Assembly (NCBI RefSeq): GCF_000718135.1
Contig: NZ_JOEM01000009.1
Location: forward strand, 124,001 to 188,000
Reading direction: 5' to 3'
DNA length: 64,000 nucleotides
DNA from: Streptomyces cyaneofuscatus
GTDB taxonomy: Bacteria > Actinomycetota > Actinomycetes > Streptomycetales > Streptomycetaceae
Of this stretch, positions 1 to 8,567 are shown in pieces. Position 1 is the first letter of the stretch, and every line of letters begins with the position of its first letter. The notes under the pieces were generated by a model. The model was given only the letters and a program-made list of their open reading frames with translations, was not told where the DNA came from and did no database searches. The translations under genes and the position numbers were made by a program.

Positions 1-39
1 TTCGAAGGGGGGATGGTTCCCGTTTGCGAACTTCCTTGG

Positions 40-687
40 TCAAGTCTCCCGGTGGTCCGACGTTTCCGTCGGTGGTCCCAGTACCCGGGCCGTGAACTCG
101 GCCAGGCGGGAGCGGAGTTGCTCGCGGGTCAGGTTCTCGTGTCCGGTCAGGTGTTCCACCAGGTCGGCGCGGGTGGCGGCCAGGAGGGCGTGGGCGGTGA
201 AGTCGGGGGTGGGGAGGTCCGGGATCTGTTCCAGGGCGGTGCGCAGGGTGGTGTGCCAGTGGGGGTAGTGGCCCGCTGCGTACGGGCTGTCGTTGCCGAT
301 GCCCTCCAGGGCCAGGGCGAGGTGGCGGTTGTCGAGCTTGAAGCAGAGGAGGGCGTCGAGGAGGGCGGGTACGCGTTCGTGGGGTGGCGTGGTGGGGCCC
401 AGCGGGGGTGGGCCGTCCTCGGCCGCCTGGCGGATGGGGGCGAGGCGGGTCTCGTGGAGGGCGCGGATCAGGCCGGTGCGGTCGCCGAAGCCGCGGAAGA
501 GGGTGGCCTTGCCGACGCCGGCCGCTGCCGCGATGTCCGCCATGGTGACGGTTCCGGGGCTGTCGTGTTCGGCGAAGAGTCTGTCGGCTGCGGCGAGGAC
601 CGCTTCCCGGTTGCGGGCCGCGTCCGCGCGGGGCTTGGGTCCCGAGGGGGGAGGTGTGGGGGGTGTGAGGGGTGTGCGTTCCGGCAC
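40..687 (-). CDS. TetR/AcrR family transcriptional regulator
   Basis: 215-aa regulator. The N-terminal helix-turn-helix is seen around residues 25-60 (MADIAAAAGVGKATLFRGFGDR), followed by the variable all-helical ligand-binding half ending in a C-terminal segment rich in charged helices. I chose the GTG at 687 because GAAGGAG lies 6-12 bases upstream; a longer in-frame extension reaches back to 957 but would read through the divergent promoter and the neighbouring gene. The gene faces the SnoaL-like/NmrA-like pair across about 95 bp that contain two near-identical palindromes, so by analogy with the family it probably represses itself and that pair. The inducer cannot be read from the sequence. 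Confidence 0.9.
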   Translation of the reverse strand: MPERTPLTPPTPPPSGPKPRADAARNREAVLAAADRLFAEHDSPGTVTMADIAAAAGVGKATLFRGFGDRTGLIRALHETRLAPIRQAAEDGPPPLGPTTPPHERVPALLDALLCFKLDNRHLALALEGIGNDSPYAAGHYPHWHTTLRTALEQIPDLPTPDFTAHALLAATRADLVEHLTGHENLTREQLRSRLAEFTARVLGPPTETSDHRET

Positions 688-706
688 GGTGGCTCCTTCG
701 GTTGCG

Positions 707-764
707 AAGCGGACCCCGGGTCCGTATCGTCGGCCGAGGTAAGCGGACCGCTGGTCCGTATCGT
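707..764. promoter_or_regulatory. Paired TetR-type operators in a divergent promoter
   Basis: Two 24-bp direct copies (707-730 and 741-764), start to start 34 bp, each contain a perfect inverted repeat CGGACC-N3-GGTCCG followed by GTATCGT. In the first copy the palindrome occupies the 17-nt spacer between TTGCGA (702-707) and TATCGT (725-730), a plausible -35/-10 pair reading rightward. The second copy ends 17 bp before the ATG of the right-hand gene. Binding by the adjacent TetR protein is inference. Confidence 0.75.
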
Positions 765-781
765 ACGGGACGGAGCACCCC

Positions 782-1195
782 ATGACCGCGCACACCGCAC
801 CGGAGGACCTGTACCGCCAGGGCATGCGCATGCTGCTGGACAAGGACATCCCCGGCTGGGTCGGGCTCTGGGACGAGGACGGGGTCTTCGAGTTCCCCTT
901 CGCGCCGGACGGGTGGCCGCGGCGGCTGGAAGGCAGGGACGCCGTGGCCGCGTACATGCGGGGCTATCCCGATCGCATCGATCTTCAGGGCTTTCCGTAC
1001 GTCGAGATCCATCGCACCGACGCGCCGGGGACCATCGTCGTCGAGATGCGCGGGGTGGGGCGGGTCGTGGAGACGGGTGGGCCGTTCGACATGGCGTACA
1101 TCGCTGTCGTCACCTTCGAGGACGGGCTCATCGTCCGGTATCGCGACTACTGGAATCCGCTGGTCGCGCAGGGGATTTCCGGGGGTGGGCGATGA
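782..1195 (+). CDS. SnoaL-like / NTF2-fold protein (ketosteroid-isomerase-like)
   Basis: 137-aa cytoplasmic protein with the usual length and layout of the NTF2/SnoaL fold: an N-terminal helix with YRQGMRMLLDKDIPGWVGLWDEDG, then a beta-rich cone (FEFPFAP, GRDAVAAYMRG, IVRYRDYWNP). Members are isomerases, cyclases or binding proteins, and the substrate is not evident here. ATG at 782 follows GGACGGAG by 5 bases. Its stop overlaps the start of the next gene (ATGA at 1192-1195), so the two are translationally coupled and likely share a substrate. Confidence 0.82.
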   Translation: MTAHTAPEDLYRQGMRMLLDKDIPGWVGLWDEDGVFEFPFAPDGWPRRLEGRDAVAAYMRGYPDRIDLQGFPYVEIHRTDAPGTIVVEMRGVGRVVETGGPFDMAYIAVVTFEDGLIVRYRDYWNPLVAQGISGGGR

Positions 1196-2049
1196 GTGCC
1201 GCGCTCGTCATCGGGGCCACCGGGACCACCGGGAGCCGTGTCGTCGCGGGGCTGGCCGCCGCCGGGGTGCCGGTCCGGGCTGCTTCTCGGCGGGCCGTCG
1301 CCGTCCAGAGGGCGGGCGTGGAGGCGGTGCGGTTCGACTGGGGTGATCCCGGGTCGTACGGCGGGGTCCTCGGTGGTGGGGTGGACCGGGTCTACCTCGT
1401 GCCGCCGCCCGGCACCGCTGACCCGGCGGCCGTCATGCTGCCGTTCCTGCGGCGTGCCCGCGCCGAGGGGGTGCGGCGGGCGGTGCTGCTCAGTTCGTCG
1501 GCCATCCCGGCCGGCGGGCCCGCCGTGGGGGAGGTGCACGCGGCGCTGCCGGGGATCTTCGACGAATGGGCGGTCCTGCGGCCCTCCTGGTTCATGCAGA
1601 ACTTCACCGGTGACCACCTCCACGCCCGGACCGTCCGCGCCGAGGGCGTCATCCGTACGGCCGCCGGGGAGGGGCGCGTCGGGTTCGTCGACGCGGAGGA
1701 CATCGCCGCCGTCGCCGTACGTGCGCTGGTCGATGAGCACGCCCCGAACACCGATCTGGTCATCACCGGGCCGCGGGCGCTGAGTTACGGGGACGTCGCC
1801 GCCGTACTCACCGAGGTCACCGGGCGTACGGTCGTCCATCAGCGGCTCACCCGGGAGGAGATGGCCGAGCTGCTGGCCGCCGAGATGCCTGCCGCGTTCG
1901 CCGGGATGCTGGCCGATATGGACCGGGCCATCGCGGGGGGTGCGGAGGACCGGACGACCGGCACCGTCGAGCGGGTCACCGGGCGCCCGCCCCACGACTT
2001 CCGCACGGTGGCACAGCGTGAGGCGGTGCGGGGGGCGGGTGGTGTGTGA
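1192..2049 (+). CDS. NmrA-like NAD(P)-binding oxidoreductase
   Basis: 285-aa atypical short-chain dehydrogenase. The Rossmann motif VIGATGTTGSRV is at residues 6-17, and RPSWFMQNF in mid-protein is typical of the NmrA/QOR2 branch. The C-terminal half has YGDVAAVLTEVTGRTV, the common 'EVTGR' part of this family. Catalytic Tyr-x3-Lys is not apparent, as usual for NmrA-like proteins, so it may be a sensor or a quinone reductase. The start at 1192 overlaps the preceding stop by four bases. Together with the SnoaL-like protein it looks like a small detoxification unit under the divergent TetR regulator. Confidence 0.85.
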   Translation: MSAALVIGATGTTGSRVVAGLAAAGVPVRAASRRAVAVQRAGVEAVRFDWGDPGSYGGVLGGGVDRVYLVPPPGTADPAAVMLPFLRRARAEGVRRAVLLSSSAIPAGGPAVGEVHAALPGIFDEWAVLRPSWFMQNFTGDHLHARTVRAEGVIRTAAGEGRVGFVDAEDIAAVAVRALVDEHAPNTDLVITGPRALSYGDVAAVLTEVTGRTVVHQRLTREEMAELLAAEMPAAFAGMLADMDRAIAGGAEDRTTGTVERVTGRPPHDFRTVAQREAVRGAGGV

Positions 2050-2065
2050 GGCGGGCGGTGGACGG

Positions 2066-3556
2066 TCAGGCCTTGGCCGGTGACGGCTGCGGCGCATCCG
2101 GAGCGGCCGCGGCCGGCTGGAGCGGGGTCTTCGTCGTCCGTACGGGGATCAGCGCGGCGACCACCGCCGCCGCCAGGCCCACGCCGCAGCCGATCAGCAT
2201 CGCGACGCGGAAGCCGTTCTCCGAGGCGAGCGGGATGCCGCCGAAGTCGGTCGTCATGCGGGCCAGTACCACGCCGATGACGGCCGCCGCGAACGATGTG
2301 CCGATGGAGCGCATCAGGGCGTTGAAGCTGTTGGCGGAGGCGGTCTCGGACGGGGGGACCGCGCTCATGATGAGGGCCGGCATGGCGCCGTAGGCGAAGC
2401 CGACGCCCGAGTTGCAGACCAGGGTGACGATCAGCAGGCTCCACGGGGAGCCGGAGCCGATCAGGGGGACGGAGAGGCCGTAGCCGGCGGCGATGAGGAG
2501 GCTGCCGACGGCCAGGGTGACCTTGGGGCCCTTGGCGGCGGAGAGCTTGGCGCCGACCGGGGACATCGCCATCATCATCAGCCCGGCCGGGGCCATCCAC
2601 AGACCCATCGCGAGCATCGACCGGCCGAGGCCGTAGCCCGTCGCCTCGGGGAGCTGGAGCAGCTGGGGGACGACGAGGGACTGGGCGTACATCGCGAAGC
2701 CGACCAGGACCGAGGCGGTGTTCGTCATCAGGACCTGGGGGCGGGCGGTCACGCGGAGGTCGACCAGCGGGTCGCTCAGGCGCAGCTCCCACCAGCCCCA
2801 GGTGGGCAGGAGTATGAGCGCGGCGGCGAAGAGGGTGAGCGTCGTGGTGCTGCCCCAGCCCCAGTCGGCGCCCTTGGAGACGGCGAGCAGGAGGGCGATC
2901 AGGGCGGCGCCGAGGCCGATGGCGCCGGGCAGGTCGAAGCGGCCCGCCGCGGCGGTGGCCGGGCGGTCGGCCGGGACCAGTGCCAGGATCAGTGCGCCGA
3001 CCGCGAGGGCGAGTACGGCGACGACCCAGAACAGCACCCGCCAACTGGTGTTCTCCGCGATGGCGGCGGCGAAGGGCAGGCCGAGTGCGCCGCCCACGCC
3101 CATCGACGCGCTCATGATCGCGATGGACGGGCCGAGCTTCTGGGCCGGGACGACGTCCCGCAGCAGGCTGATGCCGAGCGGTACCACGCCCATGCCGAGG
3201 CCCTGGAGGCCGCGTCCGGCGATCATCGGGATCACGGAGGAGGACAGGGCGCAGACCACCGAACCGAGGATCAGCGGTACGAGCGAGACGAGCAGCATCC
3301 GCCGCTTGCCGTACATGTCGCCGAGCCGTCCGGCGACGGGCGTGGAGACCGCGGCGGCCAGCAGGGTGGCGGTGATGACCCAGGAGGCGTTGGAGGCGGA
3401 GGTGTCGAACAGTGTCGGCAGCTGCGCGATCAGCGGCACCACCAGGGTCTGCGTGAGCGCCGCCACGATGCCGGCGAAGGCGAGGATGCCGACGATGGAG
3501 CCGGGGTGGGCGGTGGGTGCCCCCGGGGAGGCTGTTGCGGGCGGTGGACTCTCCAC
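2066..3556 (-). CDS. MFS transporter, DHA2 (14-TM drug exporter) family
   Basis: 496-aa integral membrane protein with about 14 hydrophobic segments. Motif A-like GRLGDMYGKRR follows TM2 and the TM5 motif appears as GGALGLPFAAAIAENTSWRVLFW, which is characteristic of proton-driven multidrug exporters of the EmrB/QacA type. A cytoplasmic Pro/Ala-rich N-terminus precedes TM1 (IVGILAFAGIVAALTQTLVVPL). The gene diverges from a MarR regulator; the space between them carries a strong nested palindrome, so efflux is probably induced when the regulator binds its ligand. Substrate unknown. Confidence 0.9.
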   Translation of the reverse strand: MESPPPATASPGAPTAHPGSIVGILAFAGIVAALTQTLVVPLIAQLPTLFDTSASNASWVITATLLAAAVSTPVAGRLGDMYGKRRMLLVSLVPLILGSVVCALSSSVIPMIAGRGLQGLGMGVVPLGISLLRDVVPAQKLGPSIAIMSASMGVGGALGLPFAAAIAENTSWRVLFWVVAVLALAVGALILALVPADRPATAAAGRFDLPGAIGLGAALIALLLAVSKGADWGWGSTTTLTLFAAALILLPTWGWWELRLSDPLVDLRVTARPQVLMTNTASVLVGFAMYAQSLVVPQLLQLPEATGYGLGRSMLAMGLWMAPAGLMMMAMSPVGAKLSAAKGPKVTLAVGSLLIAAGYGLSVPLIGSGSPWSLLIVTLVCNSGVGFAYGAMPALIMSAVPPSETASANSFNALMRSIGTSFAAAVIGVVLARMTTDFGGIPLASENGFRVAMLIGCGVGLAAAVVAALIPVRTTKTPLQPAAAAPDAPQPSPAKA

Positions 3557-3606
3557 GGGGTGTCTCCGTTCTCAGCCCTCGCGTCGTTCGGTCGGGCTGT
3601 TCGGTT

Positions 3607-3655
3607 ATGCAAGATACATGGATTGTGCATCATGCACAGCTTATGTATGGCGCAT
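3607..3655. promoter_or_regulatory. Nested dyad operator between MFS exporter and marR gene
   Basis: All arms are centred on base 3631: TGTGCAT-C-ATGCACA (3624-3638, perfect), ATACAT (3614-3619) with ATGTAT (3643-3648), and ATGC (3607-3610) with GCAT (3652-3655). The stretch is strikingly AT-rich for this genome and lies between the divergent starts, where a MarR dimer (or two) would block both promoters. Binding is inferred from position and symmetry. Confidence 0.75.
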
Positions 3656-3685
3656 ATTTATCGTGATATACCTGTACGCGTGGAC

Positions 3686-4126
3686 ATGCCCCTCGACCGG
3701 ATCGAACGCGAGACCATGCTGCTCGGCCGGTACATGCACCTGCTCACCCCGCGTGTGGAGTGGCGGCTCGACCGCAGCGCCTACGTCCTGCTCAGCCGGA
3801 TCGAGGTGGAAGGCCCCATGTCCATCAGCCAGCTCAGCGAGGCCTTCGGCCTGGACGCCTCCACCCTCAACCGGCAGACCGCCGCGATGCTCCGCGCCGG
3901 TGTCGTCGAGCGCATCCCGGACCCCGACGGGGGCATCGCCCGTAAGTTCGCCATCACCGACGAGGGCGCGCGCCGGCTCGACAGCGACCGCGAGCGGAAC
4001 GTGGCGGGCCTGGCGAAGGTCATGGCCGACTGGACGCCCGAGGAGGCCGAGCAGCTCGCCGCCTCGCTCAGCCGCCTGAACCTCTCCATCGAGCGTCTCG
4101 ACGGACGGCCCTGGCCGCGCGACTGA
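3686..4126 (+). CDS. MarR family winged-helix regulator
   Basis: 146-aa regulator. The winged helix is SAYVLLSRIEVEGPMSISQLSEAFGLDASTLNRQTAAMLRAGVVERIPDPDG with the wing DGGIARKFAITDEG, flanked by dimerisation helices. ATG 3686 gives the standard family length; a longer in-frame reading starts upstream inside the operator dyad (ATG codons at 3632 and 3644) and would place the operator in the coding region. Divergent from the MFS exporter, so likely its local repressor. Confidence 0.87.
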   Translation: MPLDRIERETMLLGRYMHLLTPRVEWRLDRSAYVLLSRIEVEGPMSISQLSEAFGLDASTLNRQTAAMLRAGVVERIPDPDGGIARKFAITDEGARRLDSDRERNVAGLAKVMADWTPEEAEQLAASLSRLNLSIERLDGRPWPRD

Positions 4127-4186
4127 GCCCGTCCTGGTCTACTGGAAGTGCCGCGCCCGGCCAGGGATGGATGGGGATGGATGCTC

Positions 4187-4843
4187 ATGAGCCGCCGCTG
4201 CCGCCGTCGTCGTCTTCGTACACGCCGTACGCTGCCCAGGGTGCTGGCCTGTGCCGGTGCCGCCGTTCTGCTGACGACCGGCTTCGTCTCCGCCGTCTCC
4301 GCCGCTCCCGCCGACCGCACCGAACCCCGTACCGGGACCGCCGTCCTCGCGATCCCCGCCATCGGCGTCGAGGAGCTGGATGTCGTGCCGTACGAGGGGA
4401 CCACCGACGACGTCCCCGGCAGCCGGATCCAGGACCGGGGCGTGGCCTCCAGCCCGTACGGCGAGAAGGGCGGGGTCGGGCCGGGAGATGTCGGCAACTA
4501 CCTCGTCACCGCGCACCGGCTGAGCGCCGGAGGGGTGCTGCGGGATCTGCCGGATCTCGGCAAGGGCGATCCGGTGTACGTGGTGGAGGACGGCACCCGG
4601 TACACGTACGAGATCACCGCGACCCGGCAGACGTCCTTCCGCAGTGAGCGTTCGCTCGCCGAGCAGCGGGCCGAGGTGCCGGGGCGGCCCGGTGCCGAGC
4701 CGACCCGGGCGATGATCACGATCTCCACCTGTGCGACGCCCGAGGACGACGCGGCCGGGAACTTCTGGCGGGACGGCCTCGGCAATCCCGAGCACCGGAT
4801 CGACAAGGTGGGGGTGCTGGTGGCCGAGGAGGAATCCTCTTAG
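4187..4843 (+). CDS. Class E/F-type sortase
   Basis: 218-aa membrane-anchored transpeptidase. An Arg-rich start is followed by a single hydrophobic segment (residues ~18-40) and an extracytoplasmic sortase barrel. The catalytic triad is visible as His110 (LVTAHR), Cys182 (TISTCATPED) and Arg204 (PEHRID). Sortases cleave an LPxTG/LAxTG-like signal and attach surface proteins to peptidoglycan. No substrate or pilin gene lies beside it, so it is probably a housekeeping-type enzyme. Starts at 4148 (GTG), 4181 and 4187 are possible; I prefer 4187 because GGGGATGG sits at a suitable distance. Confidence 0.85.
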   Translation: MSRRCRRRRLRTRRTLPRVLACAGAAVLLTTGFVSAVSAAPADRTEPRTGTAVLAIPAIGVEELDVVPYEGTTDDVPGSRIQDRGVASSPYGEKGGVGPGDVGNYLVTAHRLSAGGVLRDLPDLGKGDPVYVVEDGTRYTYEITATRQTSFRSERSLAEQRAEVPGRPGAEPTRAMITISTCATPEDDAAGNFWRDGLGNPEHRIDKVGVLVAEEESS

Positions 4844-4846
4844 TGG

Positions 4847-6256
4847 TCAGTGGCGGCCCGAGATGCGGTCCGCCGCCTTCGCGATCGGGTCGGTGCCGGG
4901 GCGCGGTGAGACCGTCTCGCGGCGGTCGGCGCCGCGGTAGGCCGCGTACAGGCCGTGGACGCCGAGCCAGCGGAAGGGTTCCGGTTCCCAGCGGCGGACC
5001 TTGTGGTTGACCCAGGGGAGGGTCGTCAGGTCGGTGGGGCCCGCCTGGCCGGAGTCCTGCTGGATCAGGTCGCGCAGGGTACGGGCGGCGAGGTTGGCGG
5101 TGGCGACGCCGGAGCCGACGTACCCGCCCGCCCAGCCGAGCCCGGTGGAGCGGTCCAGGGTGACGGTGGCGCACCAGTCGCGGGGGACGCCGAGGACGCC
5201 GGACCAGGCGTGGTCGATGCGGACGCCCGCCGTGGTGGGGAAGAGGCGGACCAGCAGGTCGCGCAGGGCGGCGATGGTGGCGGGCTGGGTGCGGCCGTCG
5301 TTGTCGGTGGCGGAGCCGTAGCGGTAGGGGTAGCCGCGGCCGCCGATGGCGATGCGGTCGTCGGCGGTGCGCTGGGCGTAGAGGTAGGCGTGGGCCATGT
5401 CGCCGAGGGTCTCGCGGCCCTCCCAGCCGATGGTGTCCCAGATACGGGCGGGGAGGGGCTCGGTGGCGATCATGGAGGAGTTCATCGGGAGCCAGGTCCG
5501 CTTGTGCCCCTTGAGACCCGCCGTGAAGCCCTCGGTGCAGCGCAGGATGTAGGGGGCGCGGACCGTGCCGTACGGGGTGACGGCGTGCTTGGGCTTGATC
5601 TCGGTGACCGGGGTCGACTCGTGGATCGTGACACCGAGCGCCTCGACGGTGTCCGCGAGGCCCTTGACCAGCTTGGCGGGGTGGAGGCGGGCGCCGTGCG
5701 GGGTCCAGGTGGAGCCGACGGCTCCGGTGGCGTGGACGCGCTCGGCGGTCTCGCGGGCGCCGCGCAGGACCCGGTCGGTCTCCCCGAACGCGATCTCGAT
5801 GCTGTGGAAGTCCTTGAGGCGGGCGAGCTGCGCCGGGGTGTGGGCGACCTCCAGGACGCCGCCCTGGTGGATGTCGGCCTCGATCTTCTCCTCGGCGGCC
5901 ACCCGGACGACCTCGCCGACGGTTTCGTTCATCGCCTTCTGGAGCCGTACGGCGGCGTCGTGGCCGTGCAGCTTGGCGTACCGTTCGCGGCCCGCGATGC
6001 CGTTGTACAGCCAGCCGCCGTTACGGCCGGAGGCCCCGTAACCGCAGAACTTGGCCTCCAGCACGGTGATGTTGAGGAAGGGGACGGCCTTCTTGAGGTA
6101 GTACGCCGTCCAGAGCCCGGTGTAGCCGCCGCCGACGATGCAGACGTCGGCGCTCGCGTCGCCCGGGAGGGGTTCGCGGGGGGCCGGGGTGCCCTCCTGC
6201 GCGTACCAGAACGATATGCCGCCGTTGACGGTACTGGCGTTGCTGACGGTGCTCAT
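4847..6256 (-). CDS. FAD-dependent amine/amino-acid oxidoreductase (DAO family)
   Basis: 469-aa flavoenzyme. The N-terminal dinucleotide-binding motif VCIVGGGYTGLWTAYYLKK is at about residues 38-56, the GRNGG motif follows, and the C-terminal FAD-contacting GWAGGYVGSGVATANLAARTL is typical of D-amino-acid-oxidase-fold proteins of the glycine oxidase / gamma-glutamylputrescine oxidase (PuuB) group. No signal peptide, so cytoplasmic. It converges on the sortase gene with only 3 bp between stops. Substrate cannot be decided; no polyamine genes flank it. Confidence 0.85.
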   Translation of the reverse strand: MSTVSNASTVNGGISFWYAQEGTPAPREPLPGDASADVCIVGGGYTGLWTAYYLKKAVPFLNITVLEAKFCGYGASGRNGGWLYNGIAGRERYAKLHGHDAAVRLQKAMNETVGEVVRVAAEEKIEADIHQGGVLEVAHTPAQLARLKDFHSIEIAFGETDRVLRGARETAERVHATGAVGSTWTPHGARLHPAKLVKGLADTVEALGVTIHESTPVTEIKPKHAVTPYGTVRAPYILRCTEGFTAGLKGHKRTWLPMNSSMIATEPLPARIWDTIGWEGRETLGDMAHAYLYAQRTADDRIAIGGRGYPYRYGSATDNDGRTQPATIAALRDLLVRLFPTTAGVRIDHAWSGVLGVPRDWCATVTLDRSTGLGWAGGYVGSGVATANLAARTLRDLIQQDSGQAGPTDLTTLPWVNHKVRRWEPEPFRWLGVHGLYAAYRGADRRETVSPRPGTDPIAKAADRISGRH

Positions 6257-6331
6257 GATGCCCCTGGGTCCCTGTCCGGTGTGACGCTGCGCCGGTTCTC
6301 CGTTGATGCCGAGCGTATGTGTGGCGGGACG

Positions 6332-7021
6332 TTACTGCGCGGCGGGGTGTTTCGTCTTCTGTGTCTTCCGGCGGGTGCGGGTGAGGGGGTAGCAGGCCAG
6401 GCCGGTCAGTACGGCGGTGAAGTGGCCCACGTCGGTGAAGGTGCGGCCGTCGGCGAGCAGGGGGATGCCGTAGAAGACGAGGACGGCGAAGGCGTAGACG
6501 TACGGCCAGGGGCGCGGGACGCGGTAGGTGAGGACGGCGATCACCCCGGCGAGGGCATAACTGACGCCGATGTCCCGGGCGTCGGCGGCGGACTGCGGGG
6601 CGTGGTCCTGCCGGATGGCCCAGGCCAGGACCCCTTCGCTGACCAGCGTGGCCACGACGTGCGCGGCGGTGGCGACGGCGAGCCAGCGCAGGGTGCCGAG
6701 CCAGTGTTCGGCGGTGGCGTGGAAGACGGTGAACAGGACGGCGTACGGGAGCCAGCGGCCGCCGTCGATCCAGAAGGCGCTGGAGATCAGGACACGGACG
6801 GGGTTCTGCGAGAGCTCGTGGAGGTTGGTGGAGCGGTCCCGCAGGAACTCGTCCTCGAAGGCGGGGGACATCCGGTGCAGGACGACGGTGGTGACGAAGA
6901 GGACCGTCAGCCAGATGTACGTGCCGGGGGCGGTGGCGATCCAGTGGCGTACGACGGCGGCGCGGAGGCCGGCGGGTTTCCCGTTGCCCTCGGTGGTGGG
7001 GCCCGGCCGTTTTCGGGGCAT
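6332..7021 (-). CDS. Rhomboid-like integral membrane protein
   Basis: 229-aa protein with about six hydrophobic segments. After TM1 there is a long extracytoplasmic loop (FEDEFLRDRSTNLHELSQNP), then a region spaced like rhomboid TM2-TM6 (LFTVFHATAEHWLG, DIGVSYALAGVIAVLTY). A GxSx serine site is replaced by DIGVSYAL, and a His (GHFTAVLTGL) is present in the last TM. This is the arrangement of the actinobacterial 'rhomboid-like' family, whose protease activity is uncertain. ATG 7021 is chosen over an upstream ATG at 7087 that would overlap the divergent phosphotransferase gene. Confidence 0.7.
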   Translation of the reverse strand: MPRKRPGPTTEGNGKPAGLRAAVVRHWIATAPGTYIWLTVLFVTTVVLHRMSPAFEDEFLRDRSTNLHELSQNPVRVLISSAFWIDGGRWLPYAVLFTVFHATAEHWLGTLRWLAVATAAHVVATLVSEGVLAWAIRQDHAPQSAADARDIGVSYALAGVIAVLTYRVPRPWPYVYAFAVLVFYGIPLLADGRTFTDVGHFTAVLTGLACYPLTRTRRKTQKTKHPAAQ

Positions 7022-7055
7022 GGTCCGATTGACGCACGCCCCTAGGATCCAGGGC

Positions 7056-8021
7056 GTGATTGACATCCCGGACGAGCTGATCGCCACTCAGTACGCATAC
7101 AACGGGGCGGCCGGGCGGGCCTTCGTCGCCGCGCTGCCCGGCCTCGCCGCCCGGTTCCTGGAGGAGTGGGGGCTGCGGCGGGACGGGGCCGTGATGTACG
7201 GCATGTGCGCGCTGGTCCTGCCGGTGGTGCGGGAGGCGGACGGGGTGCCGGCCGCGCTGAAGCTCCAGCTGGTGGACGAGGAGACGGCGGGCGAGCCGGT
7301 CGCGCTGCGGGCGTGGGGTGCGGCGGGGGCCGGGGCGGTGGGGGTGCTCGGCCATGACCCGGAGACCGGGGCGCTGCTGCTGGAACGGCTCGATGAGGGG
7401 CGGCCGTTGTCGGGGATGGCCGGGGGAGGGGGTGTTCCTGGGGGGAGCCGTCTGGTGGGGGAGGTGGCCGATGCCCGGCGCGCGGTGACGGTGCTCGGCG
7501 GGGTGCTGGCCCGGCTGGCGGCGGTGCCCGCGCCGGAGGGGCTGCGCACGCTGGGCGATGCGGTGGAGCGGATGCTGGCGGCGGCTCCGGGGGTGGTGGA
7601 GCGGCTGGCCGACGAGGGGGAACGGCGGCTGCTCGCGGACTGCGTGGCGGCGGTGCGGGAGGTGGCGGGTGAGCCGGGGGACCGGTTGCTCCACTGGGAC
7701 CTGCACTACGACAACATCCTGGCGGGGCGGGCGGACGCGGGGCGTGCGGGGGAGTGGGTGGCGCTCGACCCCAAGCCGCTGGCGGGGGACCCGGGGTTCG
7801 AGCTGTTCCCGGCGCTGGACAACCTGTTCGACGCCGGGGAGGTGGTGTGGCGGTTCGACGCGCTGACGGAGGCGCTGGGCATGGAGCGGGACCGGGGGCG
7901 GGCGCGGGCCTGGACGCTGGGGCGGGTGCTCCAGAACGCGGTGTGGGCGGTCGGGGACGGGGAGCGCGAACTGGCCCCGGACCATGCGGAGATCGCGCGG
8001 CGGTTGCTGGGGGTGGGGTGA
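7056..8021 (+). CDS. Aminoglycoside-type phosphotransferase, APH(6)/hydroxyurea family
   Basis: 321-aa kinase-fold enzyme. The ATP-binding lobe has VPAALKLQL (candidate nucleotide-binding Lys), and the catalytic loop LLHWDLHYDNIL and the metal-binding segment WVALDPKPLAGDPGFEL are as in streptomycin/hydroxyurea 6-phosphotransferases. Such enzymes transfer phosphate from ATP to an aminoglycoside or hydroxyurea, but many chromosomal Streptomyces copies have unknown substrates. GTG 7056 lies directly after TAGGAT (7043-7048), so the mRNA is probably leaderless. Divergent from the rhomboid-like gene. Confidence 0.82.
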   Translation: MIDIPDELIATQYAYNGAAGRAFVAALPGLAARFLEEWGLRRDGAVMYGMCALVLPVVREADGVPAALKLQLVDEETAGEPVALRAWGAAGAGAVGVLGHDPETGALLLERLDEGRPLSGMAGGGGVPGGSRLVGEVADARRAVTVLGGVLARLAAVPAPEGLRTLGDAVERMLAAAPGVVERLADEGERRLLADCVAAVREVAGEPGDRLLHWDLHYDNILAGRADAGRAGEWVALDPKPLAGDPGFELFPALDNLFDAGEVVWRFDALTEALGMERDRGRARAWTLGRVLQNAVWAVGDGERELAPDHAEIARRLLGVG

Positions 8022-8069
8022 CCATGGTGGTCATGCGCCGCGCCGAGGGGGGCTGTCTAGGCTGCCCCC

Positions 8070-8567
8070 ATGATTCGTACCGCTGTCCCTGATGACGTCC
8101 CCGTCCTGCACGCGCTGGTGCGTGAACTCGCCGCGTACGAGAAGGCCCTCGACGAGGTCGTCGCCTCCGAGGACCAGCTGAGGGAGGCGCTGTTCGGGGA
8201 GCGGCCCGCGGCGTACGCGCATGTGGCGACGGCCGAGGAGGGCGGCGGCGAGGTGGTCGGCTTCGCCCTGTGGTTCCTGAACTTCTCCACCTGGCGCGGG
8301 GTGCACGGCATCTACCTGGAGGACCTGTACGTCCGCCCGGACCGGCGCGGCGGCGGGCACGGCAAGGCGCTTCTGGCGGAGCTGGCGCGGATCTGTGGGG
8401 AGCGCGGGTACGAGCGGCTGGAGTGGTCGGTGCTGAACTGGAACGCCCCGTCCATCGCGTTCTACGAGTCCCTGGGCGCGCGGCCGCAGGACGAGTGGAC
8501 GGTGTACCGGCTGACGGACGGGGCGCTGGCGCGGCTGGGGGCGGTGGGCGAGCGGCTGGGGGCCTGA
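8070..8567 (+). CDS. GNAT family N-acetyltransferase
   Basis: 165-aa acetyltransferase. Acetyl-CoA-binding motif A is visible as LYVRPDRRGGGHGKALLAELARIC, and the C-terminal strand/helix WSVLNWNAPSIAFYESLGA is of the diamine/spermidine acetyltransferase (SSAT-like) group. TAGGCT lies 14-19 bases before the ATG with no Shine-Dalgarno, which suggests a leaderless transcript. It follows the phosphotransferase by 48 bp but probably has its own promoter. The end of the gene is inside a duplicated 35-bp stretch. Confidence 0.88.
   Translation: MIRTAVPDDVPVLHALVRELAAYEKALDEVVASEDQLREALFGERPAAYAHVATAEEGGGEVVGFALWFLNFSTWRGVHGIYLEDLYVRPDRRGGGHGKALLAELARICGERGYERLEWSVLNWNAPSIAFYESLGARPQDEWTVYRLTDGALARLGAVGERLGA

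Noticed and set aside
13..2049. Single 678-codon rightward frame joining the tetR region to the NmrA-like gene
   Set aside because: The first 390 codons are antisense or out of frame to tetR and the SnoaL-like gene; only the part from 1192 is real.
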